Assembly (NCBI GenBank): GCA_003259005.1
Contig: QLII01000001.1
Span: 7,307,001-7,371,000, forward strand
Direction of reading: 5' to 3'
From: Spirosoma telluris
GTDB taxonomy: Bacteria; Bacteroidota; Bacteroidia; Cytophagales; Spirosomataceae
DNA length: 64,000 bases
The position numbers and the translations under genes were made by a program. Numbering within the stretch: position 1 is the first letter of the stretch; each line of letters begins with the position of its first letter. Positions 27,231 to 38,563 of this stretch are shown in pieces. The notes beneath the pieces are model-generated. The model was not told where the DNA came from. It made no database searches and worked only from the letters and a program-made list of their open reading frames with translations.

Positions 27231-27536
27231 GTGACAATTCAATTCAGCGAACAGGAGATAGGCGAAATGAGAAACTACTTTACCAAAATTGGTTCTGGGG
27301 AAACGCAAAATCAATTGCATGGACTCCATCAGGCGTTTCCAGAGTGGAACACTATTTTTCTGTTGCTCAGAAAGTTATTAGCTTATGGCGTCTTGGAAGG
27401 TATACAAACCGACTCGGAAATAAGCTACAGTGAGTTGCAGAAAAAAAGCACAAAGCCCAACGACATGTTGGTGATTGTGCATAGATACATTGGCCAATTT
27501 GACAGTTTGTTAGCAACATATATAGCCCATCAGTAG
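27231..27536 (+). CDS. Unknown small protein
   Basis: Protein of 101 residues from a GTG at 27231, or 89 from ATG 27267. Mostly helical by pattern (FSEQEIGEMRNYFTKIG, then a C-terminal helix VIVHRYIGQFDSLLATYI). No signal peptide. I do not recognise a family. It stands between fabF and a secreted hydrolase. Confidence 0.45.
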   Translation: MTIQFSEQEIGEMRNYFTKIGSGETQNQLHGLHQAFPEWNTIFLLLRKLLAYGVLEGIQTDSEISYSELQKKSTKPNDMLVIVHRYIGQFDSLLATYIAHQ

Positions 27537-27601
27537 TGTAAATCGATTCATACAGAGTAGGTCAGAGCAAAAACTGAGTTTTACGGGAAAGACCTTTCCT
27601 G

Positions 27602-29647
27602 ATGAATAGCCACCACTCTGTTCTGACCTCATACATAGTTTGTTGCCTGCTCACAAGCGTTATTTTTACAAGCCAGCTAGCTCAGGCACGTATCGTCCGC
27701 ATTGAGATCACGAGCAGGCAATCGCCAACGTTTGAGGGGAAGGTATTCGGACAGGCGGGGGCTTATGAGAAACTTCGTGGGAAAGCCTATGGCGAATTAG
27801 ACCCCACCAATCCGCAAAATGCACTCATTACCGATATCCGGCTCGCCCCCGCAATGCAAGGGGAATGGTTGCGTATGCGATGGATATTTACATTCTTAAA
27901 CCCATCGATTTGACCAAAGGCAATCATAAACTCTTTCTGGAAGTAAATAATCGGGGTGGTAAACTCTTCGGTGGATTTAATAAGAGCACGGGCGGCAATG
28001 ACCCGACAACAGCCGCGCAGGCTGGTGATGGTTTCCTGATGAATCGGGGTTACACGATTGCCTGGAACGGATGGGACCCATCGGCAGCTCAGGGCAGCAA
28101 TAACCTAACCATAAGCGTCCCGATAGCCAAAAATTCGGATGGTTCGTCCATTACGGGGCCTTCTTACGAATACATTGTCTATGACAACGCCACGTCGGTG
28201 AGTCATGCGCTCGCTTACCCTGCTGCTACTCTGGCCAAGACCCAGGCAACGCTCACGGTACGGGATCATCTTCAGGATGCGCCCACGGTTATTCCAGCGG
28301 ATGGCTGGGAATACGTAACCGAGCGAAGCATCCGCTTACTCCCTGCCGGAACCCCTTTTCGGCAAAGTGCCATTTATGAGTTCAGCTATACCGCCCAAGA
28401 TCCGTTGGTGGCTGGAATTGGGTTGGCCGCCACCCGCGATTTTGTCTCGTTCTTACGCTATGCCACCGCCGATGACTTCGGGAACCCGAATCCCCTGGCA
28501 AACGATATAACGTTTACATTCTCCTTTGCTGTCTCACAACCAGCGCGTTACCTAAATGATTTTCAGACGCTTGGCTTCAACGCCGATGAAAAAGGAAAGC
28601 GCGTACTGGACGGTATCGAAAACTGGTTAGGGGTGGTAGCGGCATTGGCCTGAACGTTCGGTTTGCCCAACCTTCCCGAACCGAACGTAACCGACAGAAT
28701 CATCTGTACCCCGAATCTAGCTTTCCGTTTGCTTATCCAGTGCTAACCGATCCGCTGACGGGCAAAACAGCGGGTCGTATGGCGGCCTGTTCGGCGAGTA
28801 ACACCTGCCCAAGGTATTCGAGGTAAACTCGGCCAATGAGTATTGGGTAAAAGCCGCTTCACTTCTCCATACCGATCCCAAAGGAAACGATCTACCCGAT
28901 CCTGAACATGTTCGTTTCTTCCTCGTATCGGGTGCCCAACATGGTACGGGCAATAGCACATCGCGGGGAATGTGTCAGCAGTTTCAGAATCCAACCAATG
29001 CCGATCCGCTCCTGCGTGCCCTCTTTCTCGCACTGGATGATTGGGTCACCAAAGGCATCGAACCGCCTAAAAGTGCCATACCGAAACGGTCTGATGGAAC
29101 AGCAGTCGTCGCCATTCCACAGGTTGGTTCTCAAACGGGCGTAGTATCGCAAACGGCTTTAGGCTGGCCGTCTATTCCCGGCGTTACCTATACGGGACTC
29201 ATCACAACGCGCTACCAATTGGACTTTGGCACTTCCTACAGTCAGGGAATCCTGACAAACTATCCACCTACACTATCCGATCGACCCGTTTACGTGAATT
29301 TTGTCTCTAAAGTCGATCTCGACGGGAATGAAGTGGCGGGCATTCGCTTACCGCCCGTGGCAGTTCCAATCGCCACTACCACCGGTTGGGCGTTGCGTAG
29401 CGCTGGATATGGCGAAAATGAAGGCTGCGAAGGTTCCGGTCAATCCATTCCATTTAAAGCCACCAAGGCCGAACGAATAGCCGCCAACGACCCCCGATTA
29501 TCGGTAGAAGAACGCTACCAAACGCATGATGGCTATGTAACGGCTGTTAAAAACTCAGTCAATGAGTTGGTAAAACAACGCTTACTGCTTCCCGACGATG
29601 CGCAGGATTATATCAAAAACGCCGAAGCCAGTAATGTGCTGAAGTAA
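27602..29647 (+). CDS. Secreted alpha/beta-hydrolase-domain protein (three apparent frameshifts)
   Basis: About 682 residues repaired, exported (signal TSYIVCCLLTSVIFTSQLAQA). I assign it to the large alpha/beta-hydrolase-domain family (PF20091 type) from YILKPIDLTKGNHKLFLEVN, NRGYTIAWNGWD, LGGGSGIGLNVRFAQPSR-like sequence and FLVSGAQHGTGNST, which would hold the His. One base is missing near 27852 (LAPAN/ARGMVAYAMDI), near 28636 (ENWLG/GGSGIGL; four G read) and near 28812 (NTCPK/VFEVNSANEYW). The substrate is unknown; members are often found beside other esterases, as here. Confidence 0.75.
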
Positions 29648-29663
29648 TATATTGAATCATCTA

Positions 29664-29717
29664 TTGTCATCCCGACGCATCAGGAATCTTGAGATCCCTC
29701 CTGCGTCGGGATGACAA
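29664..29717. repeat. CATTCCGACG-type palindrome, copy 1
   Basis: Perfect 16-bp arms TTGTCATCCCGACGCA / TGCGTCGGGATGACAA around an AGGAATCTTGAGAT core. Same family as 49861 and 52271. Confidence 0.85.
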
Positions 29718-29773
29718 AAATGCAATAGTTGGGGAACTTCATAACTAATTTTATTAAAAATCCAGCCCCTAAA

Positions 29774-30643
29774 ATGCTTAAACCCATCCGCTCGTTTTTA
29801 CCCCTGTCTTTAGGGGTACTAACGCTTCTACCCAGCCTGCTAGTAGCCCAGTCACCCCCTATCGTTGTTCCCCTTTGGACGAACGGTGCTCCCGGATTCG
29901 AAAATCGACGGAATGAACCTGAGCAGGCTAAAGACTATTGGGTGCGTAACATCCATAATCCATCCATCACTGTGTATTTGCCCCCGAAAGAAAAAGCTAC
30001 TGGCGCTGCCGTACTCATCTGTCCGGGTGGTGGGCATCGGGAGCTGGTATTCAATGCCGAAGGGATTCAACCCGCGCAGTTTCTGAATAGCATCGGCGTA
30101 GCGGCCTTTGTCCTGAAGTATCGTTTGGCTCGGGAAGCGAACTCACCCTATTCGTTGGACAAGCATCCTCAGGAGGATGCCCATCGCGCCATGCGACTGA
30201 TTCGTAGTAAAGCCAACGAGTATGGTATCGACCCCAATCGGTTGGGTATGCTGGGTTTCTCGGCGGGTGGCGAAGTAGTAGCTATGGTAGCTTATGCGCC
30301 CGGTAAAGGACTCCCTACAGCGCCTGATCCAATAGATCGACTGGATGGAAAACCCAATTTCCAGATGCTGATTTATCCTGGCCCCCTAGGTATTCCAGAA
30401 ACGGTTCCGACCGATGCACCGCCCGCGTTTATGTTGGCGGCCAACGATGATGTATGCTGTTCAGGCCCTGTCGTTAACCTGCTCCAGCGCTATCGCGCAG
30501 CTAACGTTCCGGTAGAAGCCCACATCTATACACAGGGTAAACATGGCTTCAACATGGGCGATCGGTCAAAACTGAACTCCATAAAAACCTGGCCGCAACG
30601 CATGGCCGACTGGATACAGGATACCAATTTGCTAAGTCATTAG
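29774..30643 (+). CDS. Secreted alpha/beta hydrolase (acetyl-esterase type)
   Basis: About 289 residues from MLKPIRSFLPLSL (29774), with a signal peptide ending LLVAQ. Features are the oxyanion region LICPGGGHREL, the nucleophile elbow GFSAGG, Asp in FMLAANDD and His in QGKHGFNMG. Such BD-FAE-like enzymes remove acetyl or other acyl groups from plant polysaccharides. It lies tail to tail with the hybrid sensor regulator, fitting a carbohydrate-use locus. Confidence 0.85.
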   Translation: MLKPIRSFLPLSLGVLTLLPSLLVAQSPPIVVPLWTNGAPGFENRRNEPEQAKDYWVRNIHNPSITVYLPPKEKATGAAVLICPGGGHRELVFNAEGIQPAQFLNSIGVAAFVLKYRLAREANSPYSLDKHPQEDAHRAMRLIRSKANEYGIDPNRLGMLGFSAGGEVVAMVAYAPGKGLPTAPDPIDRLDGKPNFQMLIYPGPLGIPETVPTDAPPAFMLAANDDVCCSGPVVNLLQRYRAANVPVEAHIYTQGKHGFNMGDRSKLNSIKTWPQRMADWIQDTNLLSH

Positions 30644-30667
30644 GTAGTCAGTTGATGACCATTAACC

Positions 30668-33480
30668 TCAAGCCCCTACTGGCGATTTTCGGTATTCTGA
30701 GGGTGTCTTCTTGGTATGCTGTTTGAAGAACGTAGTGAAGTATGCGGCTGAATTAAAGCCCGTTTCATCCGCGATTTCTGACATGGGTTTGTTCGTCTCT
30801 TTCAGCAGGAACTTGGCCCGTTTCAACCGGATTTCAGTCAGGTAATCCATAGCGTTCATATTGAGCAGGGCCTGCACTTTTCGGTACAACTGCACCCGCG
30901 ACAGTCCCATTTCCCGACTTAACTTTTCAACCCCAAAGGCTGGATCGGTCAGGTTCTGTTCGATTAGCGACGTTAGCTCATTCAGGAATCGTTTCTCCTC
31001 CCGATTATTGGCTTGCGGGGAGAAATCAGACGCGAATCGCTGCTGCCACTTTTGCCGATTTGCCAGGGTTGTTCGAAGCGTCTCCAAGAGGTGAGTCGTG
31101 TTAAAGGGTTTCGTCAAATAAACATCGGCTCCGGCACGGGTTCCTTCGATCCGGTTTTCCATCTGTCCGTTGGCCGTTAACAACACCACCGGAATGTGCG
31201 ACGTTCGCAAATCAGTTTTAATTCGCTGCGTCAATTCCAGGCCATCCATGGGGCCTGCCTCCTGTCCTGACAGCATAACATCGCTGATAATCAGATCTGG
31301 AACAATTTCGAGTGCTCGTTGCCACCCTTGCTCACCGGTGCTTTCGGCAACAATATCGAATTCCTTTCCTAAGCAAGTTGTCAGATAAGTTCGGAGATCA
31401 TCATTATCTTCGATAATCAGCAGCGTAGCAGCCTCTTTTGCCGATCGTGAAACGGGCTTTGCTGGCTCTTCTTCCGTAGCAGCCTCGGCTACCAAATGGT
31501 CTTGAAAGAGTGTGTTCCGACTGGCCGAACCAGCCATCTCCTCAACGGCCAGATGCTGATTTCCCAGTGGCAGCAGAATCGTAAACGTAGTTCCCTTGTC
31601 CCGCACCGACTCTACACTGATGTCGCCCCGGTGCAGTTGAATAAACTCCATCGACAGCGCCAACCCTATCCCTTTTGCCAGATTGAAGGACTTGGTCCCG
31701 CTATAAAACAAATCAAACGCGTGGGCCTGTTCGTCGGTTGTCATTCCCTGTCCATTGTCCTGTACCTGAATGCGTATCTGGCTATCGAGCCGATCAAGTC
31801 GAACATGAATCAGGCCGCCTTTGGGCGTGTATTTAAATCCATTCGACAGTAAATTAAACAGCACTTTATCGAGTTTCTCGGCATCGAACCAGAGGGGTTG
31901 GGAAGGCAGATTCGTAATCAACTGTAAGTCAATACGCTGTTTGTCAGCCTTTCGTCGGAAGTCCTGGATAATCTCGCGCACAAAGGCAACGACATCCTGT
32001 TCTGCCGTTTGCAGTCGTTGTTTTCCGGCATCCGATTTCCGAAGATCCAGCATCTGATCAACCAGCCGCAACAGTCGATAGGCATTTTTCTGCACCAGCG
32101 ACAGGCTGCTTCGGAGGTCATAGGGGCTGACGTTCTTTTTGCTCAGCAAATCTTCGGTTGGCGTCAGAATGAGGCTCAGTGGGGTATTGAACTCGTGTGA
32201 GATATAGGAGTAGAACCGCAGCTTTTCCTCCGTCGCCAGCCGAGCCTGCTGCGATACCCGCTCAATTTCATCTTTTTGCTCGCGAATTTCATGGTTCTGT
32301 TTTTCAAGAAGTCGATAAGCGCCCTGCTTCGTCCGGAATAGATATAAGGCCCACGCTCCCAGTAAAATGGCAATAATCAAACTTCCAAGGATGAAGTACA
32401 ATGTATTTTTCTGCGAGGTATAAGTCTGGTTCAGGTCATCGATACGCTGAATTTGTTTCTCGATATCCGCCTGCTGCTCCGTCACTTTATCATTCTGGAG
32501 CTTCGTGATTCGAACATTCGATGAATCAATGAGTGTAGTTGGCAAACGATTTTCGCGTTTAAACGCTTGTTTTTTCAGGATCGCGAGGGCCGTTCGAATG
32601 GCTTCCTTACCACCCGTAGGATACAGAACGGTAGCTTTGAGAATGCCTCGTTCAACAAGGTCAATCCCTTCATTTTTGCCAGGTAAGCCATCTACGCCAA
32701 TTATTTTCACCCGTTTCGTAAGCCCAAGTTTCTGACATATCACGTGGGCTTTTAAGGCTGTACGGTCGTTTTGGGCAAAAATGAGTTGAATGGTCGGCTG
32801 GGACGTTAGCAATTGGGTTAGTTCCTTGACAAATGAGCGTTTATCCCAGTCGCCTTCCAGTTTCGTTACCAACCGAATGCCCGGATGACTATTAATCGCT
32901 TCCATAAAACCGCGATGCCGGTCAATGTCGGCCGATGAGCCCGGCGACTCCCCAATTTCGACTACATTCCCGATCCCATGCAGGAGGGTATTGGCGTAGG
33001 TTCCGGCAGTGCGACCTACCTCAACATTATCGGCCCCAACGTAAGCCATATACTGGTCGGAGGCCGTGCGTCGATCCAGTATAATGACCGGAATCCCCTG
33101 CTGATAAGCCTTTTCGACGATGGGAGTTATGGGTCGGGCTGCATTCGGTGAGACAATGAGCAGGTCGACATGCTGGTTGATAAGTTCCTGAATCTGCGTA
33201 ACCTGCTTATCACTTTGGCCACCGGCATCTTTTACCAGGAAATCAATTTCGGGATAAAACGATAACTCCCGATTCATATCTTCCAGCATGGTTTTTCGCC
33301 AGCTATCGGCTCCGGTTCGTTGCGAAAAGCCAATTTGGTAGGTCTTCGTCTGGGGGATGTCTGGCAACCCGTCAGAAGAAAACCGATCAGGAAGAGATAG
33401 CCTGATTTTCTTACGTAAGCTATGTATTCGCTCCCCAATGCTGAACGAATGGTTGTTAGCCTACGATAAAAATCATGCAT
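30668..33480 (-). CDS. Hybrid two-component sensor-regulator with sugar-binding domain (one apparent frameshift)
   Basis: About 937 residues repaired, combining a whole phosphorelay in one protein. N-terminal lipobox-like LIGFLLTGCQ (Cys 39). Periplasmic LacI-type binding domain about 45-315 (KTYQIGFSQRTGADSWRKTM, IIGVDGLPGKNEGID). TM about 345-365. HisKA with FYSYISHEFNTPLSLIL, HATPase (NLLSNGFKYTPKGG, DNGQGM), receiver (IEDNDDL, ISDVML, LTKPFN) and AraC HTH (VEKLSREMGLSRVQLYRKVQ). A G5 run at 33352-33356 (plus) hides the join of TSP to QTKTYQ. Relatives control SusC/SusD glycan genes; none is present here. Confidence 0.9.
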
Positions 33481-33571
33481 GAGGAAGGTTGGCTCAAGTT
33501 TTCGGTATTGACCAAAGATAATGTATAAGAATTTGAATGCAAAGGCTTGATTGCCTCGTCTAAACCCATGT

Positions 33572-33655
33572 TGTTTCCCTAAGAATCACTTGTACAATTT
33601 GCCTTTTCGATGAAAAATCAGAAGTGATTTTTGTATTATACTAATAAATGTAAAC
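33572..33655 (+). repeat. Upstream block shared with 15803-15885
   Basis: AAGAATCACTTGTACAATTT and a GAAAAAT tract aligned to copy A. The TTGTACAA palindrome is at 33590-33597, 156 bp before the ATG. Confidence 0.75.
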
Positions 33656-33745
33656 TATTGCTGCATATAATTTTGTTATATAGTTGAGAAGGAGATTTTA
33701 TAAATCTTTACTTTTTATCTTGATTATTAACAAATTAATAAAATT

Positions 33746-33922
33746 ATGAAATTCGCACACGCGCTAAAACAAGAAAATAAAGCAAAGGCGACGTGGATCA
33801 GTATTTGTACTTTTTCTCGTTTATTTATTCTTGGCTTTATTCAGCAGAATGCCCAGGCCTTCGAAAACTTAACTCGCCTGTCAAGTCCGTTTGGAGGCAG
33901 TATCATTTCGAGAGTATACTAG
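33746..33922 (+). CDS. Orphan 58-residue leader-like ORF, copy B
   Basis: Short ORF with the same AAATTATGAA start context as 15976-16146 and 27 of 50 aligned residues identical. The segment WISICTFSRLFILGF is hydrophobic, then QQNAQAF could be a signal-peptidase site. It is divergent from the hybrid sensor-regulator, the position where a SusC-type receptor gene usually starts. It may be the remaining 5' end of such a gene after a deletion, or an independent small membrane protein. Confidence 0.55.
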   Translation: MKFAHALKQENKAKATWISICTFSRLFILGFIQQNAQAFENLTRLSSPFGGSIISRVY

Positions 33923-33936
33923 ATTATCGATTCTAT

Positions 33937-34170
33937 ATGACAAAAATCATCACTATGACTGCGTTAGAAAAACACCTCATTACCGTACAACAAAAGCTGG
34001 AACATCTGAATACCGAAGTAGCCACATTGATTGCCCTGACAGCTTCAGAAAAAACTATTGATACCCTAACCGATAGTAACGCTAACCGACCAGCTGCTTC
34101 GTCAGCCATACACAGCCAAAAATCATCTGTGGGGATTAATCGGTATCGCCAGCTTCAACTGAATGAATAA
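33937..34170 (+). CDS. Unknown small coiled-coil protein
   Basis: Protein of 77 residues from MTKIITMTALEKHL (or 71 from ATG 33955). The start is chosen because a longer reading of the same frame would overlap the leader-like ORF. A heptad-like helix LEKHLITVQQKLEHLNTEVA leads into a Ser/Asn-rich tail. No known family; 14 bp downstream of the leader-like ORF. Confidence 0.45.
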   Translation: MTKIITMTALEKHLITVQQKLEHLNTEVATLIALTASEKTIDTLTDSNANRPAASSAIHSQKSSVGINRYRQLQLNE

Positions 34171-34343
34171 GCTGACTATCTGCTAAATACTGTAAGCCAC
34201 TGGCTTGTAGAAAAGGGTATAGTCTGGTTGTAAACGACGCCCAATTTGGCTAAAAAAATACGTTCGTGAAGGAATTATCGCTGTGGTTATTAAGGAACTC
34301 TCCCTAAATTGCCAGCAAAAAAAGATAATTCCACCACGAATTT

Positions 34344-36627
34344 ATGCAACAAAAGATACGGCGCGAAGACGCTCTCGAGTATCACGCCAAGGGACGTCCC
34401 GGTAAGCTCGAAGTTATTCCCACTAAAGATCACAGTACGCAAGCCGATCTTTCACTGGCCTACTCGCCGGGGGTGGCCGAGCCTTGCATGGCCATCTACG
34501 AAAATCGCGAAGACGTCTATAAATACACAGCCAAAGGAAATCTGGTTGCTGTAATTAGCAATGGAACCGCCGTTTTGGGTCTAGGCGATATTGGCCCCGA
34601 AGCCAGTAAGCCGGTCATGGAAGGCAAAGGGCTGCTGTTTAAAATATATGCCGATATTGATGTTTTTGATATTGAACTGGATACCAAAAACGTCGATGAG
34701 TTTGTGCGCATGGTAAAAATTCTGGAGCCCACCTTTGGGGGCGTCAATCTGGAAGACATCAAAGCGCCGGAATGCTTCGAAATCGAGGAACGGCTCAAGG
34801 CCGAACTGAACATTCCGATCATGCACGACGACCAGCATGGCACAGCCATTATCTCGGCGGCTGCCTTACTGAACGCTCTTGAAATCGTTAGTAAAACCAT
34901 TCAGGAGGCTAAAATTCTGGTCAATGGGGCCGGGGCATCCGCTATTTCCTGTACCAAATTATATGTGTCTCTGGGGGCCAACGTTGATAATATTGTCATG
35001 TGCGACAGTAAAGGCGTCATCCGGGCCGATCGTACTGACCTCGACGAGCGCAAGAGCCTCTTTGCGACCTCCCGCGACTTATATACCCTCGAAGAAGCTT
35101 TTGTAGACGCCGATGTATTTGTCGGTTTGTCGAAGGGGAATACCGTAAGTCAGGACATGGTACGGTCGATGGCCAATGACCCGATTGTGTTTGCCATGGC
35201 TAATCCAACCCCGAAATCAGTTACGAAGACGCTGTTGCCGCCCGCCCTGATATTATTATGGCAACGGGTCGGTCGGATTATCCGAATCAGGTCAACAACG
35301 TACTGGGTTTCCCCTATATTTTTCGGGGGCGCTCGACGTGCGGGCTACGGAAATCAACGAAGCTATGAAACTGGCGGCCGTTCATGCGCTGGCAGGTATG
35401 GCTAAAAAGCCCGTTCCTGACTTAGTTAATCTGGCGTATGGAACAGACAACCTGATGTTTGGCAAGGGATACATCATTCCAAAACCGGTTGATCCACGCC
35501 TACTCGAAACAGTAGCGCCCGCCGTAGCAAAAGCCGCCATGGAATCGGGCGTGGCCAAATACCCCATTACCGACTGGGATGCCTACGAAAGTCAATTGGC
35601 ACGGCGGCTTGGACAGGACACCCGAATTTCGCGGGTTATCAATACCAAAGCTCGATCCAATCCCAAGCGGGTCGTTTTTGCCGATGCTGAAAACCTGAAA
35701 GTACTTAAGGCTGCTCAGCAGGTAAAAGACGCCGGTATTGCCTATCCAATTTTACTGGGCGATAAGGATCGAATTCAGGCTATCATTTCGCAGAACAACC
35801 TGGATCTTGGCGAAATAGTGATTATTGATCCGCATGCACCAGAGCAACAGGCGTTGATTGAACAGTTTGGCGAGCTATTCTATCAAAAGCGGTATCGCAA
35901 AGGAGTTAGTGCTACGGATGCTCGTAAGCGTATGTATTCGCGGACGTACTTCGGCGCGATGATGGTTGAAACGGGCCAGGCCGATGCCTTGATTTCAGGC
36001 CTTAGCCATAACTATCCGGACACAATACGCCCAGCGTTGCAGATCATTGGTAAAGAAGCAGGCGTTCAGAAAGTGGCGGGTATGTATATCCTGCTCACCA
36101 ACCGTGGCCCGTTGTTTTTCTCTGATACAACGGTTAATGTAAACCCCACTGCCGAGGAGATTGTCGAGATTACCGAGCTGACAGCCAAAGCCGTTGAGCG
36201 GTTCAATATCAAACCCCGAATTGCCCTGGTTACCTATTCCAACTTTGGCAGTGCGAAGGGTGAAGATGCCGATAAAATGCAACGGGCAACCGAGATTCTC
36301 CAGCAAAAACACCCCGATATGGTGGTAGACGGGTCCATGCAGGCGCATTTAGCCTTCAATACAGACTTGCTGCGTCAGAATTACCCCCTCAGCAAACTGG
36401 TCGACGAAGGGGCTAACACGCTCATTTTCCCGAACCTGTCGGCGGCTAATATTGCGTATAATCTCATGCGTGAGGCCGCCGGGCCACGGTCGGTGGGTTT
36501 CGATGCCATCGGGCCCATTCTGCTGGGCTTACGCAAGCCGGTGCATGTACTGCAACTTGGCTCGTCGGAGCGGGAGATTGTCAACATGGTGGCGATTGCG
36601 GTGGTCGAAGCGCAGGGTGTGAGTTAA
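34344..36627 (+). CDS. maeB: NADP-dependent malic enzyme, MaeB type (two apparent frameshifts)
   Basis: Oxidative decarboxylation of malate to pyruvate with NADPH formation, cytoplasmic; about 761 residues repaired, normal for MaeB. The N-terminal malic domain has YSPGVAEPC and the metal site near HDDQHGTAI; NAD-binding NGAGASAISC follows. The C-terminal phosphotransacetylase-like domain starts near 430 and contains NPKRVVFADAENLKVLKAAQ. One base is missing near 35213 (NPTP/EISYEDAVAARPDII) and one in a G5 run at 35325-35329 (YIFRG/ALDVRATEINEA). A terminator follows. Confidence 0.93.
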
Positions 36628-36646
36628 GCGTTTTCAACTGAAACAG

Positions 36647-36681
36647 AACTTCCCGAAAGTTTTGAACTTTCGGGAAGTTTA
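36647..36681. terminator. Bidirectional terminator
   Basis: AACTTCCCGAAAGTT / AACTTTCGGGAAGTT, 15 bp, perfect, between convergent maeB and the first LuxR-type gene. Confidence 0.8.
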
Positions 36682-36702
36682 CTTATAGACGTACTACAGC
36701 TC

Positions 36703-37487
36703 CTAAATAAGCCGGTACACTTTCAGGAAATTCAATAGATCCGACGTATCGCTCATACCCATTTTGCGGATCATATTCTGCCGATGAGTATTGACGGTGT
36801 GCGGACTAATGAACAATTTTTCGGCTATTTGATCACTCGTCAGGCTTTGATTGAGCAGTTTCAGAATTTCCAGTTCGCGTTTGCTTAAGAGGTCAACCGG
36901 TCGACATTCGTTGGTTTCTTTATTTACTTCAAAAAGTAAATGTTCGGCTCCATCAGTCAGATGGAGGTGCTGTTTTTCGATGCGTTTAACGTGGGATATA
37001 TCGGACACCAGCGCCAGCAGGAACAGAATATTACCCTGCTGGTCAGTTTTTAAAACAATGCTTTCCTGGCATATTCGGGCGACACGCCCATCGTTTCGTA
37101 TCATTCTGTAATCGAAAATAGCCCGAAACGACTTTAGTTTTGTGGGAGTCAGTGCCGCTACGTAGGCATTAATCAACTTCGTCATTTCTTCAAGTCCTGG
37201 CTGATCGGCCACGGGGATTTTGGCGATGTAGGACTCGACCCTTCCTGAAAAAATAGCTCTTTAGGCCAGCCACATACGTTTTCTACATCGCCTAAAATTA
37301 ATGGATACCGCATGCGGCTAATATCCTTGACGGCCAGTGCAGCGCCTTGTAACAGTAACGTCTGGTTCAATAGTGGGTTATGCTCAAGCAGTTCGCTAAT
37401 TTCGGTATTGTCAGCTAGCTCAACACCTGAATTCCATGCTTTTTGATAGGAAGAGAAACTAAATTGAGTTCGATTGAGGACGCTCAC
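36703..37487 (-). CDS. PAS-LuxR regulator, copy 1 (one apparent frameshift)
   Basis: About 261 residues repaired. An N-terminal PAS-like domain (ALAVKDISRMRYPLILGDVE, LLALVSDISHVKR) is followed by a LuxR HTH (LSKRELEILKLLNQSLTSDQ, IAEKLFISPHTVNTHRQNMI). It is clearly a paralogue of the next gene, from LLLQG..LA..DIS to the identical DLLNFLKVYRLI end. The frame breaks at plus 37239-37241 where GGG should be GGGG, joining FFQEG to VESYIAKIPVADQPG. Signal and targets are unknown. Confidence 0.85.
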
Positions 37488-37548
37488 ACGAGTTAAATTA
37501 AATGGTGAATAAAAAGAGATAAGCCTGGTGCCAGATGGCTAAAGCAGC

Positions 37549-38325
37549 TCAGATGAGCCGATACACTTTCAGGAAATTCAGGAGATCTGTCGTATTGTTC
37601 AATCCCATTTTTCGGATCATTTTCTGGCGATGCGTATTAACTGTGTGCGGGCTAATAAACAACTGCTCTGCAATTTGTTCGCTGGTGAAATTCTGGCTCA
37701 GCAACCGGGCAATTTGCTCCTCCCGCTTACTGAGCATCTCAAGCTGAACGCATTGATTGGTTGTATTATCAAGGGCGTATAATCGCTTCTCGGTTCCACT
37801 CAGAAAGCAGAGATGTTGTGTACCTTCTTTATTCAGATGCGAGATGTCGGATACCAGAGCCAGCATATAAACAACCCGGCCTTCGGCATCTGCTTTTAAA
37901 ATGATGCTTTCTTGCCCAATTCGTACCTGCCGGCCGTCTTTTCGCGTGATTTTATAGTCATAGAGTACCCGAAGTTCTTTTAATTCCGATGGACTAAGTG
38001 TGCCAACGTAATCGGTAATGGTTTGCGATATAATTGTAAAGCCCAATTGATCGGCAGGCAGAAACTTCGATACGTAAAACGCAACTCCACCTTTAAAATA
38101 ATCCTCTTTACTCCAGCCCAGTAGGTTTTCCAGGTCTCCCCAGATGCCTACGTACTGAAAGGTACTAATGTCTAGAATGGCTAGGGCCATACCCTGAAGC
38201 AGCAACGTTTCGTGAAGTAACGGGTTGGCGTGGATGAGCGATTCAATTTCGGTACGATTGGGTGTGAGCAAATCAGAATGCCATATTTTTCTGATTAGGG
38301 AAAAATCATAGTCATCATGACTCAT
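37549..38325 (-). CDS. PAS-LuxR regulator, copy 2
   Basis: Intact paralogue of the previous gene, 258 residues from MSHDDYDFSLIRK (38325), the start that aligns with copy 1; eleven more upstream codons are open. PAS region with YVGIWGDLENLLGWSKEDYF, linker DISHLNKEGTQHLCF, and HTH IAEQLFISPHTVNTHRQKMI. The tandem arrangement indicates local duplication. It supports the one-base correction of copy 1. Confidence 0.88.
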   Translation of the reverse strand: MSHDDYDFSLIRKIWHSDLLTPNRTEIESLIHANPLLHETLLLQGMALAILDISTFQYVGIWGDLENLLGWSKEDYFKGGVAFYVSKFLPADQLGFTIISQTITDYVGTLSPSELKELRVLYDYKITRKDGRQVRIGQESIILKADAEGRVVYMLALVSDISHLNKEGTQHLCFLSGTEKRLYALDNTTNQCVQLEMLSKREEQIARLLSQNFTSEQIAEQLFISPHTVNTHRQKMIRKMGLNNTTDLLNFLKVYRLI

Positions 38326-38490
38326 AGGAATTGGCGTTCGGTGTGTAATTATCACCAAAAATACTGAATGATCAGTATTGAAAATAAGGTTCGTTCATGT
38401 GTTTCTTTGTGAAATTTAGAAAATTAAAAATTGATGCTTTCGTCAGACAAGTAATAGCTTCTATCCACCCATCCATGTTTCAAGGTTGAC

Positions 38491-38530
38491 AAAAAATAAT
38501 GAGGCTACGTCAGTAGCCTCATTATTTTTT
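38491..38530. terminator. Hairpin terminator downstream of the EntS-like MFS gene
   Basis: AAAAAATAATGAGGCTAC / GTAGCCTCATTATTTTTT, 18 bp, perfect, with A and T tracts on both sides. Confidence 0.85.
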
Positions 38531-38563
38531 GTCATTACCGATCATAGGCTATCAGAACTGCCT

